Origin: Karstenula rhodostoma CBS 690.94
Taxonomy: Eukaryota > Ascomycota > Dothideomycetes > Pleosporales > Didymosphaeriaceae
Reading direction: 5' to 3'
NCBI GenBank assembly: GCA_010093485.1
Contig: MU001502.1
Coordinates: 1,198,057-1,262,056 of the forward strand
DNA length: 64,000 bases
Both the position numbers and the translations under genes were made by a program. This document shows positions 43,627 to 55,297 of this stretch, piece by piece (the first letter of the stretch is position 1; the number at the start of each line of letters is the position of its first letter). The notes under the pieces are model-generated. The model was not told the origin of the DNA and ran no database searches. It was given only the letters and a program-made list of their open reading frames with translations.

Positions 43627-46356
43627 ATGCGGAGGGTTGCGATTGCCCTAGTGGGCCTCTTCGAGCTCGCGACTGCTACAGATACTGCCGTCAAAGTCAA
43701 CTGGCTGGAAGGAACACCAAAAACTAGTACTGGTACGACGTTCGGCCTTCCTTGGGCTCGTGGAAAGCACCTCGCCAATGCTACCTCGTTCACGTCTTCA
43801 TCGGGAGAGCTCCAATCCTGGATAACAGCTTTTTGGCCGGATGGCACTATCAAGTGGACTGGACATGCAATTGCTGCATCGGAAAGCACCACCGACGGAT
43901 ACACAATCACGGCTTCGGGGCCTGGAAACGGCACCACTCCCCATTTCAAGAGACAATACAGCAATTCATCGACAATACAGACCACGGAATCATCAGACGA
44001 GGTCAGCGTTAATACTGGAAAGATCACTGCCTCGTTTGCCAAGTCCGGCAGTACAGTGGTGTCTTCAATCAAAACCTCCAACGGAAAAACCGTGGGCCAG
44101 AACGGTCGCTTGGTCCTGAAGTCTCAGTCTGGGATAGCTGACGAAGGAGATGCAAGCGGGATCGAATACTTCAACTTTGTCAGCAAGATCTACAACGCAA
44201 CTGTGTCTGAGGAGAGTAAGATCCGCGCTTTAGTGACGGTACAGGGTGTCCATCACGCTGAAGCTGGTTCCCATAAAGACTGGCTTCCTTTTACGCTTCG
44301 GTTCTACCTGTATGCCAACTCCGACGCCATCCGGACAGTGCACACCATCATATACGACGGCGATGCAAAGTCTGATTTCATCTCGGGACTGGGTATCCGC
44401 TTCGATGTACCACTTGCTGGCGAAGAGCTATTCGATCGACACGTGAGGATTGCGGGAACCGATGGAGGAATCCTACACGAGGCCGTACAAGGAATTACCG
44501 GATTACGTCGCGACCCTGGGGAAGCAGTACGCACGGCACAATACAATGGAGAAAAGACGCCTGCCAACAGTACTTGGGACACCAAGACCTCTACTCGCCT
44601 TCAATGGGTGCCTACTTGGAACGACTATCGTCTCACGCAACTTTCAGCTGATGGTTTCAACCTCAAGAAACGAACGAAAGAAGGCCAGAGCTGGCTGAAG
44701 ATTCCCGGAGGAACGCGAGCTGGAGGTCTCGCGTATCTCGGAGGCGCTACAGTTGGAGGACTGGCTGTTGGGCTTCGCGACTTCTGGAAGAAGTATCCAA
44801 CGAGCCTCGACATTTCCAATGCGGCGAGTGACGAGGGATCAATAACCATTTGGCTTTATAGCCCTTCGGCCGAGCCCATGGACCTGCGACCTTACCACGA
44901 CGGCTTGGGCGAAGACACGTACGAGAAGCAGCTCGATGCACTGCAAATTACCTATGAAGACTACGAAGAGCGATACAACACTCCCTATGGAATTGCGCGA
45001 ACAAACGAGGTTTTCATCTACGCGTTCGACAGTACGCCTACCGCTGAAACCCTCTCCACCCTAACGGACCACACGAACGAACCACCAGTACTTTTCGCTG
45101 AGCCTGAGTACATCAAGGAGACCAGAGCACTTGGCTCATATTGGAATGTTAAAGGGGCCCCGTCAAACTCTTCTACCGATACGGCGTCTATTGAGTCTCA
45201 CCTCGACTTCCTCATCGAATTTTACCGAAACCAAATCGAACAGCGCCGCTGGTATGGATTCTGGGACCATGGCGACATTATGCATGGTTACGATACCGAT
45301 AGGCATCAATGGAAGTACGACATTGGAGGGTATGCATGGGATAACAGCGAGCTTTCTCCGGACCTATTCTTCTGGAACCAATTCCTGCGCACTGGAAGAG
45401 CGGACGTCTATCGCCTGGCCGAAGCCCAAGTTCGTCATGGTGGAGAAGTTGACTCGTACCATCTGGGAAATTTCACTGGCTTAGGAACGCGGCACGGTGT
45501 ACAGCACTGGGGCGACAGCTCGAAACAAGGTCGGATCTCTACACCGGTGTACCGCAAGCCTTTCTACTATTTGTCTGGTGGCGATGAGCGGACAGGGGAT
45601 CTTGTACATGAAGCTCTTAAGGCGGAGCAAGCGTGGGTACTCGTTGACGCTCGCCGCAAAGTGCGCGATCCTGGCGTCGTCTACAAGCCTGACCCCACTG
45701 CCCTGTACCTGAACTTCGGCACTGACTGGGCAGGCGTGGCAGCCGCTCAACTACTGGAGTGGGAGCGTCGCGGTCCGCGCTGGGAAGAAGCACGCGACAA
45801 GCTTCTTGAGACTGCGAAGACATTCCCGAAGTTGAAGTTCGGCTTTGTGACAGGCGAAGCCTTGTACAACTCGGAGGACGGGTCATGGGCACCTCCTCCA
45901 ACAGACCCAAACAACAATGGCACGATCACGGTATCTCATCTCTCCTCCGTCTTCGGCGTACTGGAAACTCTCGATCAGCTTTTCGAGCATTACCCGGAGA
46001 TCTCAAAAGCATTTGTTGACGCGTGGCTCGACTACTGCTACTACTACGGTGCTTCAAAAGCCGAGCAGGCAGCACGTTATGGCACGGACTTCGGCAAGCT
46101 CAATTTGAGACAAGGGCACTCACGCTTGACGGCGTATGTGGCGAACAAGAGGAACAATGCAACGCTTGTACAGAGAGCATGGGACGAGTTCCTGAGTGAC
46201 AGCAACGCAGATGAGTTGAGTCCTGAGGACCCATGGACTACGGTAAAGTTCAATGGAAGTAAGGTGTTGACGCCCGTGGATGAAGCGGATTGGATTACTA
46301 CGAATGCCGCGGCTTTGTATGGACTAGCGGGTATCGAACTAATCGCACTTACGTAG
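43627..46356 (+). CDS. Secreted PcRGLX/YetA-like polysaccharide lyase
   Basis: Single exon, 909 aa from the ATG at 43627; an earlier frame start at 43591 would add 12 residues. A signal peptide (MRRVAIALVGLFELATA) precedes the three-part layout of this family: an N-terminal barrel (VNWLEGTP...GTTFGLPWARG, then FWPDGTIKWTGHA), a central beta-sandwich (about residues 290-500) and a C-terminal alpha/alpha toroid with WDHGDIMHGYD and GGYAWDNSELSPDLFFWNQF. Relatives include exo-acting rhamnogalacturonan lyase (PL26) and L-rhamnose-glucuronate lyase (PL42); which substrate applies here cannot be read by eye. About a dozen NxT/NxS sites suggest glycosylation. Pectin or gum side-chain breakdown is inferred. 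Intact. Confidence 0.75.
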   Translation: MRRVAIALVGLFELATATDTAVKVNWLEGTPKTSTGTTFGLPWARGKHLANATSFTSSSGELQSWITAFWPDGTIKWTGHAIAASESTTDGYTITASGPGNGTTPHFKRQYSNSSTIQTTESSDEVSVNTGKITASFAKSGSTVVSSIKTSNGKTVGQNGRLVLKSQSGIADEGDASGIEYFNFVSKIYNATVSEESKIRALVTVQGVHHAEAGSHKDWLPFTLRFYLYANSDAIRTVHTIIYDGDAKSDFISGLGIRFDVPLAGEELFDRHVRIAGTDGGILHEAVQGITGLRRDPGEAVRTAQYNGEKTPANSTWDTKTSTRLQWVPTWNDYRLTQLSADGFNLKKRTKEGQSWLKIPGGTRAGGLAYLGGATVGGLAVGLRDFWKKYPTSLDISNAASDEGSITIWLYSPSAEPMDLRPYHDGLGEDTYEKQLDALQITYEDYEERYNTPYGIARTNEVFIYAFDSTPTAETLSTLTDHTNEPPVLFAEPEYIKETRALGSYWNVKGAPSNSSTDTASIESHLDFLIEFYRNQIEQRRWYGFWDHGDIMHGYDTDRHQWKYDIGGYAWDNSELSPDLFFWNQFLRTGRADVYRLAEAQVRHGGEVDSYHLGNFTGLGTRHGVQHWGDSSKQGRISTPVYRKPFYYLSGGDERTGDLVHEALKAEQAWVLVDARRKVRDPGVVYKPDPTALYLNFGTDWAGVAAAQLLEWERRGPRWEEARDKLLETAKTFPKLKFGFVTGEALYNSEDGSWAPPPTDPNNNGTITVSHLSSVFGVLETLDQLFEHYPEISKAFVDAWLDYCYYYGASKAEQAARYGTDFGKLNLRQGHSRLTAYVANKRNNATLVQRAWDEFLSDSNADELSPEDPWTTVKFNGSKVLTPVDEADWITTNAAALYGLAGIELIALT

Positions 46357-46832
46357 GCTTGATACGAGGAATAGTCTTTCTTTGTATGATATGTGCTGTC
46401 GATTGCCACTGCAAGTAGTCATAGTCAGATGTATATATAGCTTAGGGTTCGGCATATCTCTACAGCAAAATGAATTATAGCATGACGTTGGCAGGCGGCT
46501 TTTGTTTTGAGTGAAGGGGGCAGTACATTCACCTTATGTGAACGATTGAACAACTCTATTCATGTAGCTATTGACTAACCAAGCCAACACTGTAATACCC
46601 TTTCAATTTATACTCTAGCCCTATCGTCAGGTGCCGATTGTATACGCCAGGAAATCATGTTAGAACCACACCCCCAAGTTGTTTCTCGAGGCACGAAGAC
46701 CACACCCTCGGCTTGCAAGGCATTTGAAAAAGTTCCAATAAGGAGACCCAAAATGACCCGCCGCCAGGAGAACAACCCAATATTTGGGAACCTACTTGCA
46801 AGACAAATGATTTGCCCGTAGTACCCTCTTTT
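46357..46832. other. Intergenic region between convergent genes
   Basis: 3' sequences of the lyase and the metalloprotease. Nothing else recognised. Confidence 0.5.
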
Positions 46833-47997
46833 TCACGCAGGGTAGTGTGACTTGACTGCTGCGATATCATTTTTGCTGGGTACATCAGCCTGGCGGAACG
46901 GTTCTTCCGAACCATCAGGAAGAAGACGCGTCATGGTCGCTTGCGATGGATCGAATTCCATGGGGGATTTCCATTCCTCGTCGTGGTAATTGCCCTCGTC
47001 ATCTTTCCAATGTATCCATGTCGGGTAGTGCATGATGGAGTCCGGATCGTAAGGTCCGATGGGTGTCATGCCTGGCCGATTGGTTATGTATTCCGTGAAC
47101 GGGCAACCCGCAAATACAGCCTTATAGTAGTTCTCTGGGGTGCACAGGTAGTCTTGCAACTGCTGTCTACCATCCGGCATGTCGATATACTTCTTGTACT
47201 CGTCTTTCTGAAGTGCGTAGTCTAGCACCCAATCCATGTTGGGCAGATTCTCACAGCGTATCTTGACAGGCGCGTTCGGGTGCTGGTGGGCATGTCCAAG
47301 CCCCAGCACTGTGAATCTGTCAGTTGGAGTCTGTGCAAGTTCGAGGGTTTGTCTTACCGTGCCCGACCTCGTGGGTATAGGCGCGAAGCTCATCTGGAGT
47401 CAAGTATTTAGGGTCGCCTTCGACGCGGGGTATCTCCTCGAGGAATATGTGGTGACGGCCTGCTTCTGGGCCCGTGATGATCTTGTCCTTGGGTTTGTAT
47501 CCAGGTTTAGCCGAGGTGCCAGAGCTCACCAAATGGATAGCAACGGCGTGCTCCCAGCCGGGTTCAATGTTCCAGGTTCCAGGATTGTGCTGGTTCTCAT
47601 AGTCGTCTTGGTAGCAGTTCATCGTCACCCACTGGAAGGTAACTGAATGACCAGCCCCTGACACTTGAGGGTCCTGCTCCCAAGGGTCCCCACCTAGAGC
47701 TTTCATCCAGATTTGGATTGCTTGCCAAATATGGAATTGAAGTTTGTCTTTTGACTCTGTGGTCGCGAAGCAATATGGGATGACGTGCAAAGGCTTGCCC
47801 CACGGCCTGATCCGTTCGTCGGCCGGCCATTCGGTCTCGCGATCGCCATCTACCCAAATAGTGCGAGCCTGGTTGACGTGGCGGTCGCTACCAATAGATA
47901 CATTCGTTCCTGAAGGCACGATAGGCACAGCGATAGCTGCGACTGGAGAGAAGAGTGCAAGCACAGTGCAGGTGACGCTCAGGATCGTGAGCGTCAT
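46833..47997 (-). CDS. Secreted astacin-like (M12A/metzincin) metalloprotease
   Basis: Exons 47997-47358 and 47308-46833 give 371 aa. A signal peptide (MTLTILSVTCTVLALFSPVAAIA) precedes a region ending in the zinc site. Splicing creates HEVGHVLGLGH (His209, His213, His219), a full HExxHxxGxxH metzincin site; the intron falls within the codon after His213. Downstream SIMHY at DPDSIMHYP is the Met-turn form found in astacins. The extra Cys residues (MNCYQ, IRCEN, YLCTP, AGCPF) fit secreted disulfides. The enzyme is a zinc endopeptidase acting outside the cell. The 49-base intron has a GTAAGA donor and a CACAG acceptor. The gene looks intact. Confidence 0.85.
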
Positions 47998-50540
47998 CGT
48001 AAGGGCGTATTCGCCGTATCAAGTTATGACGCCGAGATGTCTTTGACGTTGCTGACCGAGGGCGGAGGTCGACGTACGTGTGTCGAGAATCGGTGGAAGG
48101 TGCAAAGTCCGGCAACCAGATTGCGGGCGGGGTCTTGTATCGTGTCCTTGGAAAAATTCCGATCCGCGCAACTGGGGTTGAAATATGAAAGGGCCAGTGC
48201 CCGTGTGCTACCGCTAATAGAAGGAACCACGAGGAACAGTTGAGAGACTTGAGAGACTCTCGATTTCAGGCAACAATCTGCTCATTGACATGCTCGTCGC
48301 GACCCAACCTGAACGTCGTCGAAGCCTCAAGAGACCGTTGGTGAGAGCCACTGCTGTGCTGAATTACTTACTTGAGATGCTTCTCACTAGCCCTCGATTC
48401 AGTCTAGTGGTACAGCCGCTCGAGACAAAGAGTAGTGCACTTCTCTTTTTGACATGCAGACAGGGTTGTGCATGTGCGGCGATCGATTCAATTCACCAAA
48501 GGCGGCTCTTGGTAATGGAGCCGTCCAGTAGCTTGAAGTCTGCTCCAGTATCGCTCCAGGCTTTATTCTCGTAGTGTGCAACAACCTCTTCTCAATCCTG
48601 TCGAAAACAGCCATTGCGACTATCTTAGCTGAGAGTATGGAACCGGGATCCATAGTCGAGATGTATATCCATGAGAGGATAATTGGCAGAAAGTGCATCA
48701 TAATACACAGTCAATGGATGGCCCCGGCACCTCAAAGGATCCCCCTTCGTCGAACCAGTTCGCTTTCCACAGCGATGACACTAGTTTACCGCCTGGGTTA
48801 CGTGAAAACAAGCTAGAAGAGAGGTAATGAATGGAAGTAGACCGTAGAAGCCCAGGTAACTGCCATGGATTGGACACTTGAATATTTGACGAAAACATGA
48901 AATCTTCGACCTCTATATGACCGAATCGGCTGAGTCTTGCGAATTAATGAGTGGGTCGCTCAAACGAAGAAACTGATTGCATGTAGTGACTATGCCCAAA
49001 AGTAGTTAGCGCTGAACGCACATCTGCCATGATGCCGACAAGCGGTGTCGATATTGGACTGGAGACTGCCAGAGAAACCATCGCTTAAGAGAATCAAAAA
49101 GGAATGGGTACGAGTGAATACATCAATACACTCCAGGGATGGATCATGGCCACAACGAATACTCTCATTTTTCATGCTCTCCGTGAGCTCGACCATGAGA
49201 GTGACCTGCAGATGAACGTTACGGCTTAGATTTTTCATGAACCCGAGTTTATCGCGCATGAGTTTAAAAACACCTTGCACCCTCTCATTCAGAACGCCCA
49301 TGAGGTCCAGAGTTTCTGCGTTAGCAATGAAGATCAAATATGATACTTCGCGAGCTTGGGCAAGCCGCGGCAAAACTCGATAAAGGAACTCGGTGGGGTG
49401 CCAAAACACAAATATTTCAAACAGCTTATAGCAATGAAGATATTGGTATAAAGACTCGGCCTACGACCAAGCACTCAGCCCGGCATCTGGAACTTTGCAC
49501 CCACCACGGTTCATTTCGGCCTTGAACTACAAATTTATCCTATTACATCCTATAGCTACAATCCTAACCAACACGCGTGCGATATGAACGACTTCACTCC
49601 GAGTGTGGCCATCTTCGCTTCCCCGCACCCGAACCCCGAAGCTTACGATAGCCTCGGGATCCCCACCAGGGTCCGTTTATCACCCAAACAGCTTCACCAA
49701 ACGTGCGCCGACCTTAGAGACCCTGATTCCGGCGTGTAAACAAATTCACAGCACTGCAAACAGCGCCAAAGATCTGCCATATGGAGAGTCCAATCATGAT
49801 GGCTGCACATCAGGCTCGTGGGCATATCTGCGAACGGAACGAAATGCTTGGCGCCAAAGTGGTGCTGAGTCTGGTCTACTTCGATGCTGAAACCACAAAC
49901 TAGAAACGGCGACTGAAGGTGTAAGCGATAAACGAAAGATGAAAAAAGGCATCAATATAGAGATGATTACCATGGTGAAGTCTCCGCTCGTCTACAGTCG
50001 CTGTCTAAACAGTTACGATGGACCTTGCTGACTGTGTTAGCATTCAAGTGGCCCATGGTACCGCAACGCTACCAGTGGATCGGGAAGCCATCTGCACGTT
50101 TGACGAATGATAGATTCCATGCACATTTAATGATCCGACTCTGTGATCTCAACATTTAGCGGGCCGATGGGGATGGTACCTGCCGAGCTAAACACATCCA
50201 GAAGCCATATCAGCGGTTCATGTCCTACCTTCTGATTGGATAGGGGCTACTGTAACGACTTCAACTTGGCAGCTGATTCACTTGTCTCACGGCCGGCATG
50301 GTTGTCACTGCAGCACGAGAGGACGACTATGTTAGCCATCTCCGGTTCCGACAAAGGATACTGGAAGCCTGGTCTTGGTATGCCAACATGAGACTTTATT
50401 TAAGGGCTGAGGCCGAAATGCCCTGAGTGTCTTTGCTGTTGTTTTTGTGAAACCATCGCAGTTCACATCACTGCGTTTGCGCCCTCATTCTAAGTTGTTC
50501 ACTTGTTACATGCCACAAGTGATTCTTTTCGACCTCCAAC
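47998..50540. other. Intergenic region, 2.5 kb
   Basis: Between the metalloprotease (minus) and an MFS gene (plus). A minus frame at 48990-49409 (139 aa) and a plus frame at 49584-49739 (51 aa, beginning MNDFTPSVAIFASPHPNPEAY) are somewhat protein-like. Neither has a recognisable motif or partner exon. The second might be a first exon with a donor GTCCGT at about 49671. Nothing else seen. Confidence 0.5.
49584..49739 (+). CDS. Possible short first exon of an unrecognised gene
   Basis: The frame codes for 51 aa with a Pro/His-rich start (MNDFTPSVAIFASPHPNPEA) and could be cut by a donor GTCCGT at about 49671. No matching downstream exon was found. It may be a chance frame. Listed because it is the most protein-like start in this 2.5-kb gap. 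Confidence 0.2.
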   Translation: MNDFTPSVAIFASPHPNPEAYDSLGIPTRVRLSPKQLHQTCADLRDPDSGV

Positions 50541-52218
50541 ATGGCATCGAGTACACACCCCCAGGTCGACCTGGTGCCGGGCACCGAGATCATGGACGCA
50601 GATGGCAGAGCGAAGAAGGCTTTGATCCCCGTGCCTTCGAACGACCCCCGTGATCCCTTGAATTGGTCGAAGAAATGGAAGCGTAGGTTGCTAGCTGCTA
50701 CTTCCTTGTAACATACTGACTTTGCGCGTAGTCATGGTGATGGCTAGTCAATGGCTTTTCACGTGGATCTCAGTCACGGGCGCGCTTTCGATCGCGCCAA
50801 TGTTCCCACTCCTCGGCCAGGAGTTCCATCTGAACAACTCTCAGCTTGCCTTCCTCACTGGCATCACAGTCATTACTCTTGGAGTCGCTGGCTTCGTTAT
50901 CGTTCCCCTGAGTAACATTTTCGGCCGTCGCGCAGTCAGCTTGACCTTCGCTGTTTTGATCATGCTCACCTGCATTTGGCAGGCCATGGCAACTTCACAT
51001 CGAAGTCTCCTCGTAGCTCGGGCACTAAACGGCGTCGTCTGCGCGACAAGCGAAACAATCCCCGTGCAGATGATCGCCGACGTATTCTTCCTCTACGAGC
51101 GTGGTGCCTGGACTGGTGTGTACTTCACTGGTTACTTCCTCGGTGCTTTCCTTGGCCCGGTTATGAGCGGATCCATTGCCGCCCACCATGGCTGGCAATC
51201 TTTTTTCTGGCTCGAGGCCGGATTATCTGCGTTTGCGATCGTCATGATCTTCTTCACCTTCCCAGAGACCAAGTATCACCGCGAAAACACGAAAAGCTAC
51301 ATTGGTGCGACTAGTCCAGAGTCGAATCAAAGTCAAGCAGGCATTGTGGAATATAGCAGTGGACAGAATTCCGCCGAGAAGCAAGATTCCCAGATTGCCA
51401 ATCACCAAACGGGAAGTGAAACTGCGCTGCCTCCCCTTGGACGCGGTCGACCCTCGCGAGCACAATTTATGCCCTTCAGGAAGCCAGACCCTCGCTGGAA
51501 GATGTTTGTAGTGCGCGACACCTGGACACCAGTCAAGGTCTTCTTCAACCCCATCATTCTCTGGGCCGGTCTGATGCTTGCTGGACCTGCAGATGTCGTT
51601 CTCTTCTTCAACATCACCGAGTCTGTCATCTTTGCCGCGCCGCCCTACCTTTTCAGCCCACAACATGTTGGATATACCAACTTCGCCTTCGTCATTGGCG
51701 CCCTGCTTGGCCTCGCAACTGCAGGACCTTTCTCTGACTGGGTTGCCGCACGGGCTACGCGGAAGAACAACGGAATTCGGGAGCCTGAAATGCGTCTGCC
51801 CGCACTGTGGTTCTTCATGTTCATCACGATCTTGTCAGCCATCCTCGGCGGTATCGGATACCAGCGGCATTGGGGATGGGGCCACATCGTCGTCTGGGGA
51901 TACGGCTTCGCTGGCTTCAGCGTTACCACTGTTCCCACGATATCAATTACCTACGCTATCGATTGCTACAAGCCTATCTCTGGGGAGATCATGGTGGTGG
52001 CCACTGTGTTCAAGAACTTTATTGCCTTTTCGTACAGCTACTGGATCTTTGACTTGGCGCACACTAGCAAGAACGGCTGGATTACACCTGCCATGGCCAT
52101 TTTTGGGTGCACGGTTGGCCCGGCGTTGTTTGCGTTCCCACTGTACTATGGGCTGGGGAAGAAGATTCGCACATGGACTAGGAACTCGGATGTGCATCGT
52201 ATGGAGCAGGTCATCTAG
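50541..52218 (+). CDS. MFS transporter, DHA1-like
   Basis: Exons 50541-50682 and 50732-52218 give 542 aa. The N-terminus ends with DPRDPLNWSKKWK, a common lead-in for fungal DHA1 and Hol1-like transporters. Then come twelve membrane segments in two blocks of six. Motif A after TM2 is LSNIFGRRAV, and RALNGVVCATSETIPVQMIADVFF covers TM4. The central cytosolic loop (about residues 220-310) is long, Ser/Gln-rich and weakly conserved. These carriers move polyamines, drugs or small organic solutes with protons; the substrate is unknown. The start is set by the conserved N-terminal motif. The neighbouring minus-strand MFS gene is convergent. Confidence 0.8.
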
Positions 52219-52466
52219 ATTTCAGCGTACATGTGGGTGAATGGCGTTGCATAAAAAAGATTGGATACACCATAATTAGCTAATACGCAGTACTGGGGTA
52301 TCTTAATTTGGATCGACAGAACTGGTTTTTCGTAGAGCATAATACTTATGTTAGTTGTTCATCATCATACATCTACTTATAACACAAAATTTATGTTGTA
52401 TGTATGCTGATCACCTTCCTCGCCTCTATTCCGAAGCAAGCGATCAGTCGCCGTAAGAACTGAGAT

Positions 52467-54151
52467 TTATGCCGTTATCTCGGCATCTTCACCCGTAACA
52501 TCCTCGTCGCTTCTTCTCTTGTCGTCCCTGCTCTGCAATATCCGCAGCAGGACGGTCAAGAGTATCAGAGCCACACCCATCGCAGACGCTCCGATAAACC
52601 CAGCCTTGTACCTTGGTGCATCAACTGTCCGCCATACGGCGTTGGTCCACCATATTCTCATGATATAACTGAACATATTGGACACCGCAATGACAAACCC
52701 ACGCATCTCGTGGTCGTGCGGTATCAGATCCGAATACCAAGCGAAGTACGGCCCTGGCACGCCCGCCGCAAAATACGTGAAGTAGTACGCAACATATTTT
52801 AGCGTATCGGGTACGTTCCAAACAGCGATGATGATGACTCCGAACAAGGTCCCGACTTGCATGACGACGATAGCCGGCCACCGGCGGCCCTTGAGCAACG
52901 GCGAGTCCGAAAGCATTCCCGCGAGAAGCTGCACAACGACGCCGATTGCGACTTGGCCTGTGGGCCATACGTTTCTTTCGTAGACCGTGTGGCCAGTAGA
53001 CTTGAGCCATAGCGCGTAGGCGGGCTGCTCAGCTGGAAAGCTGGTCTGCACGAAAAAGTATCCCATCGGTAGAACCCAGAACTGCCACTGCGAGGCGATG
53101 CGAAGGAGCTTCTTTCGATTCCACGGATTGTGCCCCAGTGGCTTTTGCCCTTCCGCGGCCAGACGTGCACACTGGCGCGCGGCTTCGTCTTTGGTAATGT
53201 AGAAGGCACGTGTGGTTTCGGGGAAGTCTGGGATGAAGAAGTATCCTAGAAAGGCGATTGGGAGGGAGATGACACCGCATACGATGAATAGCCACTGGAA
53301 CGATGAGATGGAACGGAAACTTAGGATGGAAAAACACATACCTGCCAACCTTGTTTCCCCCTGGCACCGTCTAGTCCGCTGTATGCGCCTGCCTGGATGT
53401 AGCCGCTGAACATGCTTGCCAGTGCGGCAGTGCAGTAAAACAACGCGACGCGTTTCCCTCTTTCGGCTTTGGTGTACCAACTTCCAATAAGATACTGGCG
53501 GCGGGTCAACATTAAATCCTGATCTTCAGAGCTCGACTGAACTTACGATCATGACGGGAAAGTACCCGGACTCGCACAGGCCGACCAGAAAGCGGATCGC
53601 ATATAGTTGCGAAACATTCGTGACGGACGACGAGCAAAAGGTAAGGACAGACCAGGTGACTTCGAGCGTTGGGATTAGGATTGAAGGTCGAACGCGACTC
53701 GCCAGCATGACGGCAGGCATTTGACCGACGACATAGCCCGCCGTGAAGACATTGCCAGTGTAGGTCAGTTCGCTGCCGTACATGTTCAGCGATTCTTTCA
53801 TCTACTTCATGTTAGCCACCGGTGTCTGTTGCTGGTTCTGAACTGGATAAGAATGCTTACTCCGGAGACGTAGGCGTTGCTGATGTTTGCCTGATCCAGA
53901 TTCTTGCTGAAGTAGCCCAGGCAGGCGCTACTCAAGAGAAAGAGGTCCAGCTTGAAGAGAAACCATTTCTCTTCCTTGCTCTTGTCTGGATCGTCCCAGA
54001 CGTGTCTCTGGATCGAGCGAAGAATATGCCGTGGTCGGCTGTACGTGCGAGGCGGTTCAAGAGAAGACGATTCAGGCGATGGAGAGATGCTTGGAAACGA
54101 TGCACCTTTAGAATTTGCCTTATCAAAAGCCGCCATCTCCTTGGAAGCCAT
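52467..54151 (-). CDS. MFS transporter, Dal5/Liz1-like (anion:cation symporter family)
   Basis: Four exons, 54151-53861, 53801-53547, 53494-53342 and 53294-52467, join in phase 0 to 508 aa. The N-terminal 65 residues are Ser/Lys-rich and cytosolic, followed by [42 protein letters not shown], a hallmark of the fungal allantoate/pantothenate permease group. Later marks are [38 protein letters not shown] and [20 protein letters not shown]. The exon joints fall between conserved residues without disturbance. It is a plasma-membrane uptake carrier for small organic anions such as vitamins or allantoate; the exact substrate is unknown. Introns have clear GCTAAC- or TGACC-type branch sites. Intact. 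Confidence 0.85.
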
Positions 54152-55297
54152 TGCTTGGTTTTTCCGGTCTTGTTTGCGAGCTTGCCTGGGGCTCGGAGAT
54201 ATATACTTTTAATCGGTCATGACGAGAGCTAAAAGGATCTTCGAGCATGTCGGTGCATTATCCAGACCAGGAGCCACTGAACAAGGATAGTTTTTCGGCC
54301 TCTGCATCAATCTACCTCCGTGGTCGGATAGCGGTATTCGCAGTGTGATACAGATGACGCCATTGCGTCCCAAATTGCGCATAAGCTTCGCTAGTACGGG
54401 GATGTGGTGATCCTTGGAGTTCCACCACCTACCCGCAGACCGCAGAAGGGGGCCTCCGAATCATTCCCAGATTTGACCGCGGCTATTAAATCAATCATTA
54501 TTCACTGTTATTCTAATTCAGATGCCTATTGAGTTGGATAAATTCTTTCTGTCACCTGTAATTGTGTTTGTAACCGTCCAAGTTGCCATAGTTAGGAGAT
54601 ATGCCAGTGAAAGTTTATCAAGCCTAGCAGACGCAGCCTGTAGATGTGCTGGGGGTCTGGGACTACGTTTTGTCGCCACATGTGCCTGGTGTCTCACCGT
54701 TCACCCCAACACTCCCTCCTCCTCGCGGGCGCCCTCCTAACAGGCACCCACGGGCGCCTCCCTATCGTCTTCTACGACTCCGGGATCCCCACATGTGCCT
54801 GGTGTTTCGATGCGAAGCTGTTAGTGGGACGGATCGATGCGTAATGCGGGGAGCTTATTGCGCCATCCGATAACGAGAACACGAACCGCTTGACAAACGA
54901 AGTGGAGCTTAGTTGCCAATAAGGCGTCTTCTCCGTAGCTGAGTTAGCTGAATTGAGCGATTGACAAATTACAAACTCATGCAACGCTTATAATTGGGGT
55001 GCACTTATTCGTTAGCCTGCACTTCGCGGAGATACCTTTGTAGTGGGGTTAAACCCGCAGACCAAGACCGCGACCGTTGGCGTATTAGAGGATCTGCTTC
55101 GGAACTATGCAGTAGTGCCTATGACGGGATCTGGGTTACAGATAGCGACATGTCATCGTTCGATATTGATCTTATGATCAAGCTCATTAGTAAACGTCTT
55201 ATGTCGATACTACCATAGCTACTTATAACGGCACATCGTAATCATTCAACCGCTAGTTATCTACTGGGAAACCAAAGCATACGTATAATCAGGCAAC
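54152..55297. promoter_or_regulatory. Divergent upstream region, 1.1 kb
   Basis: Between the Liz1-like transporter (minus) and the oxygenase (plus). A 17-base direct repeat (CCACATGTGCCTGGTGT) occurs at 54676-54692 and 54789-54805. A 66-residue open frame spans 54644-54844 without recognisable motifs. No regulatory sites could be assigned. Confidence 0.5.

Noticed and set aside
48990..49409. Minus-strand frame of 139 codons
   Set aside because: There is no family motif, no supporting exon, and plus-strand frames overlap it. It was noted in the gap entry only.
54644..54844. Plus frame of 66 codons with two MC/CAWC-like Cys pairs
   Set aside because: It arises from the 17-base direct repeat and lacks a plausible start context or partner exon.
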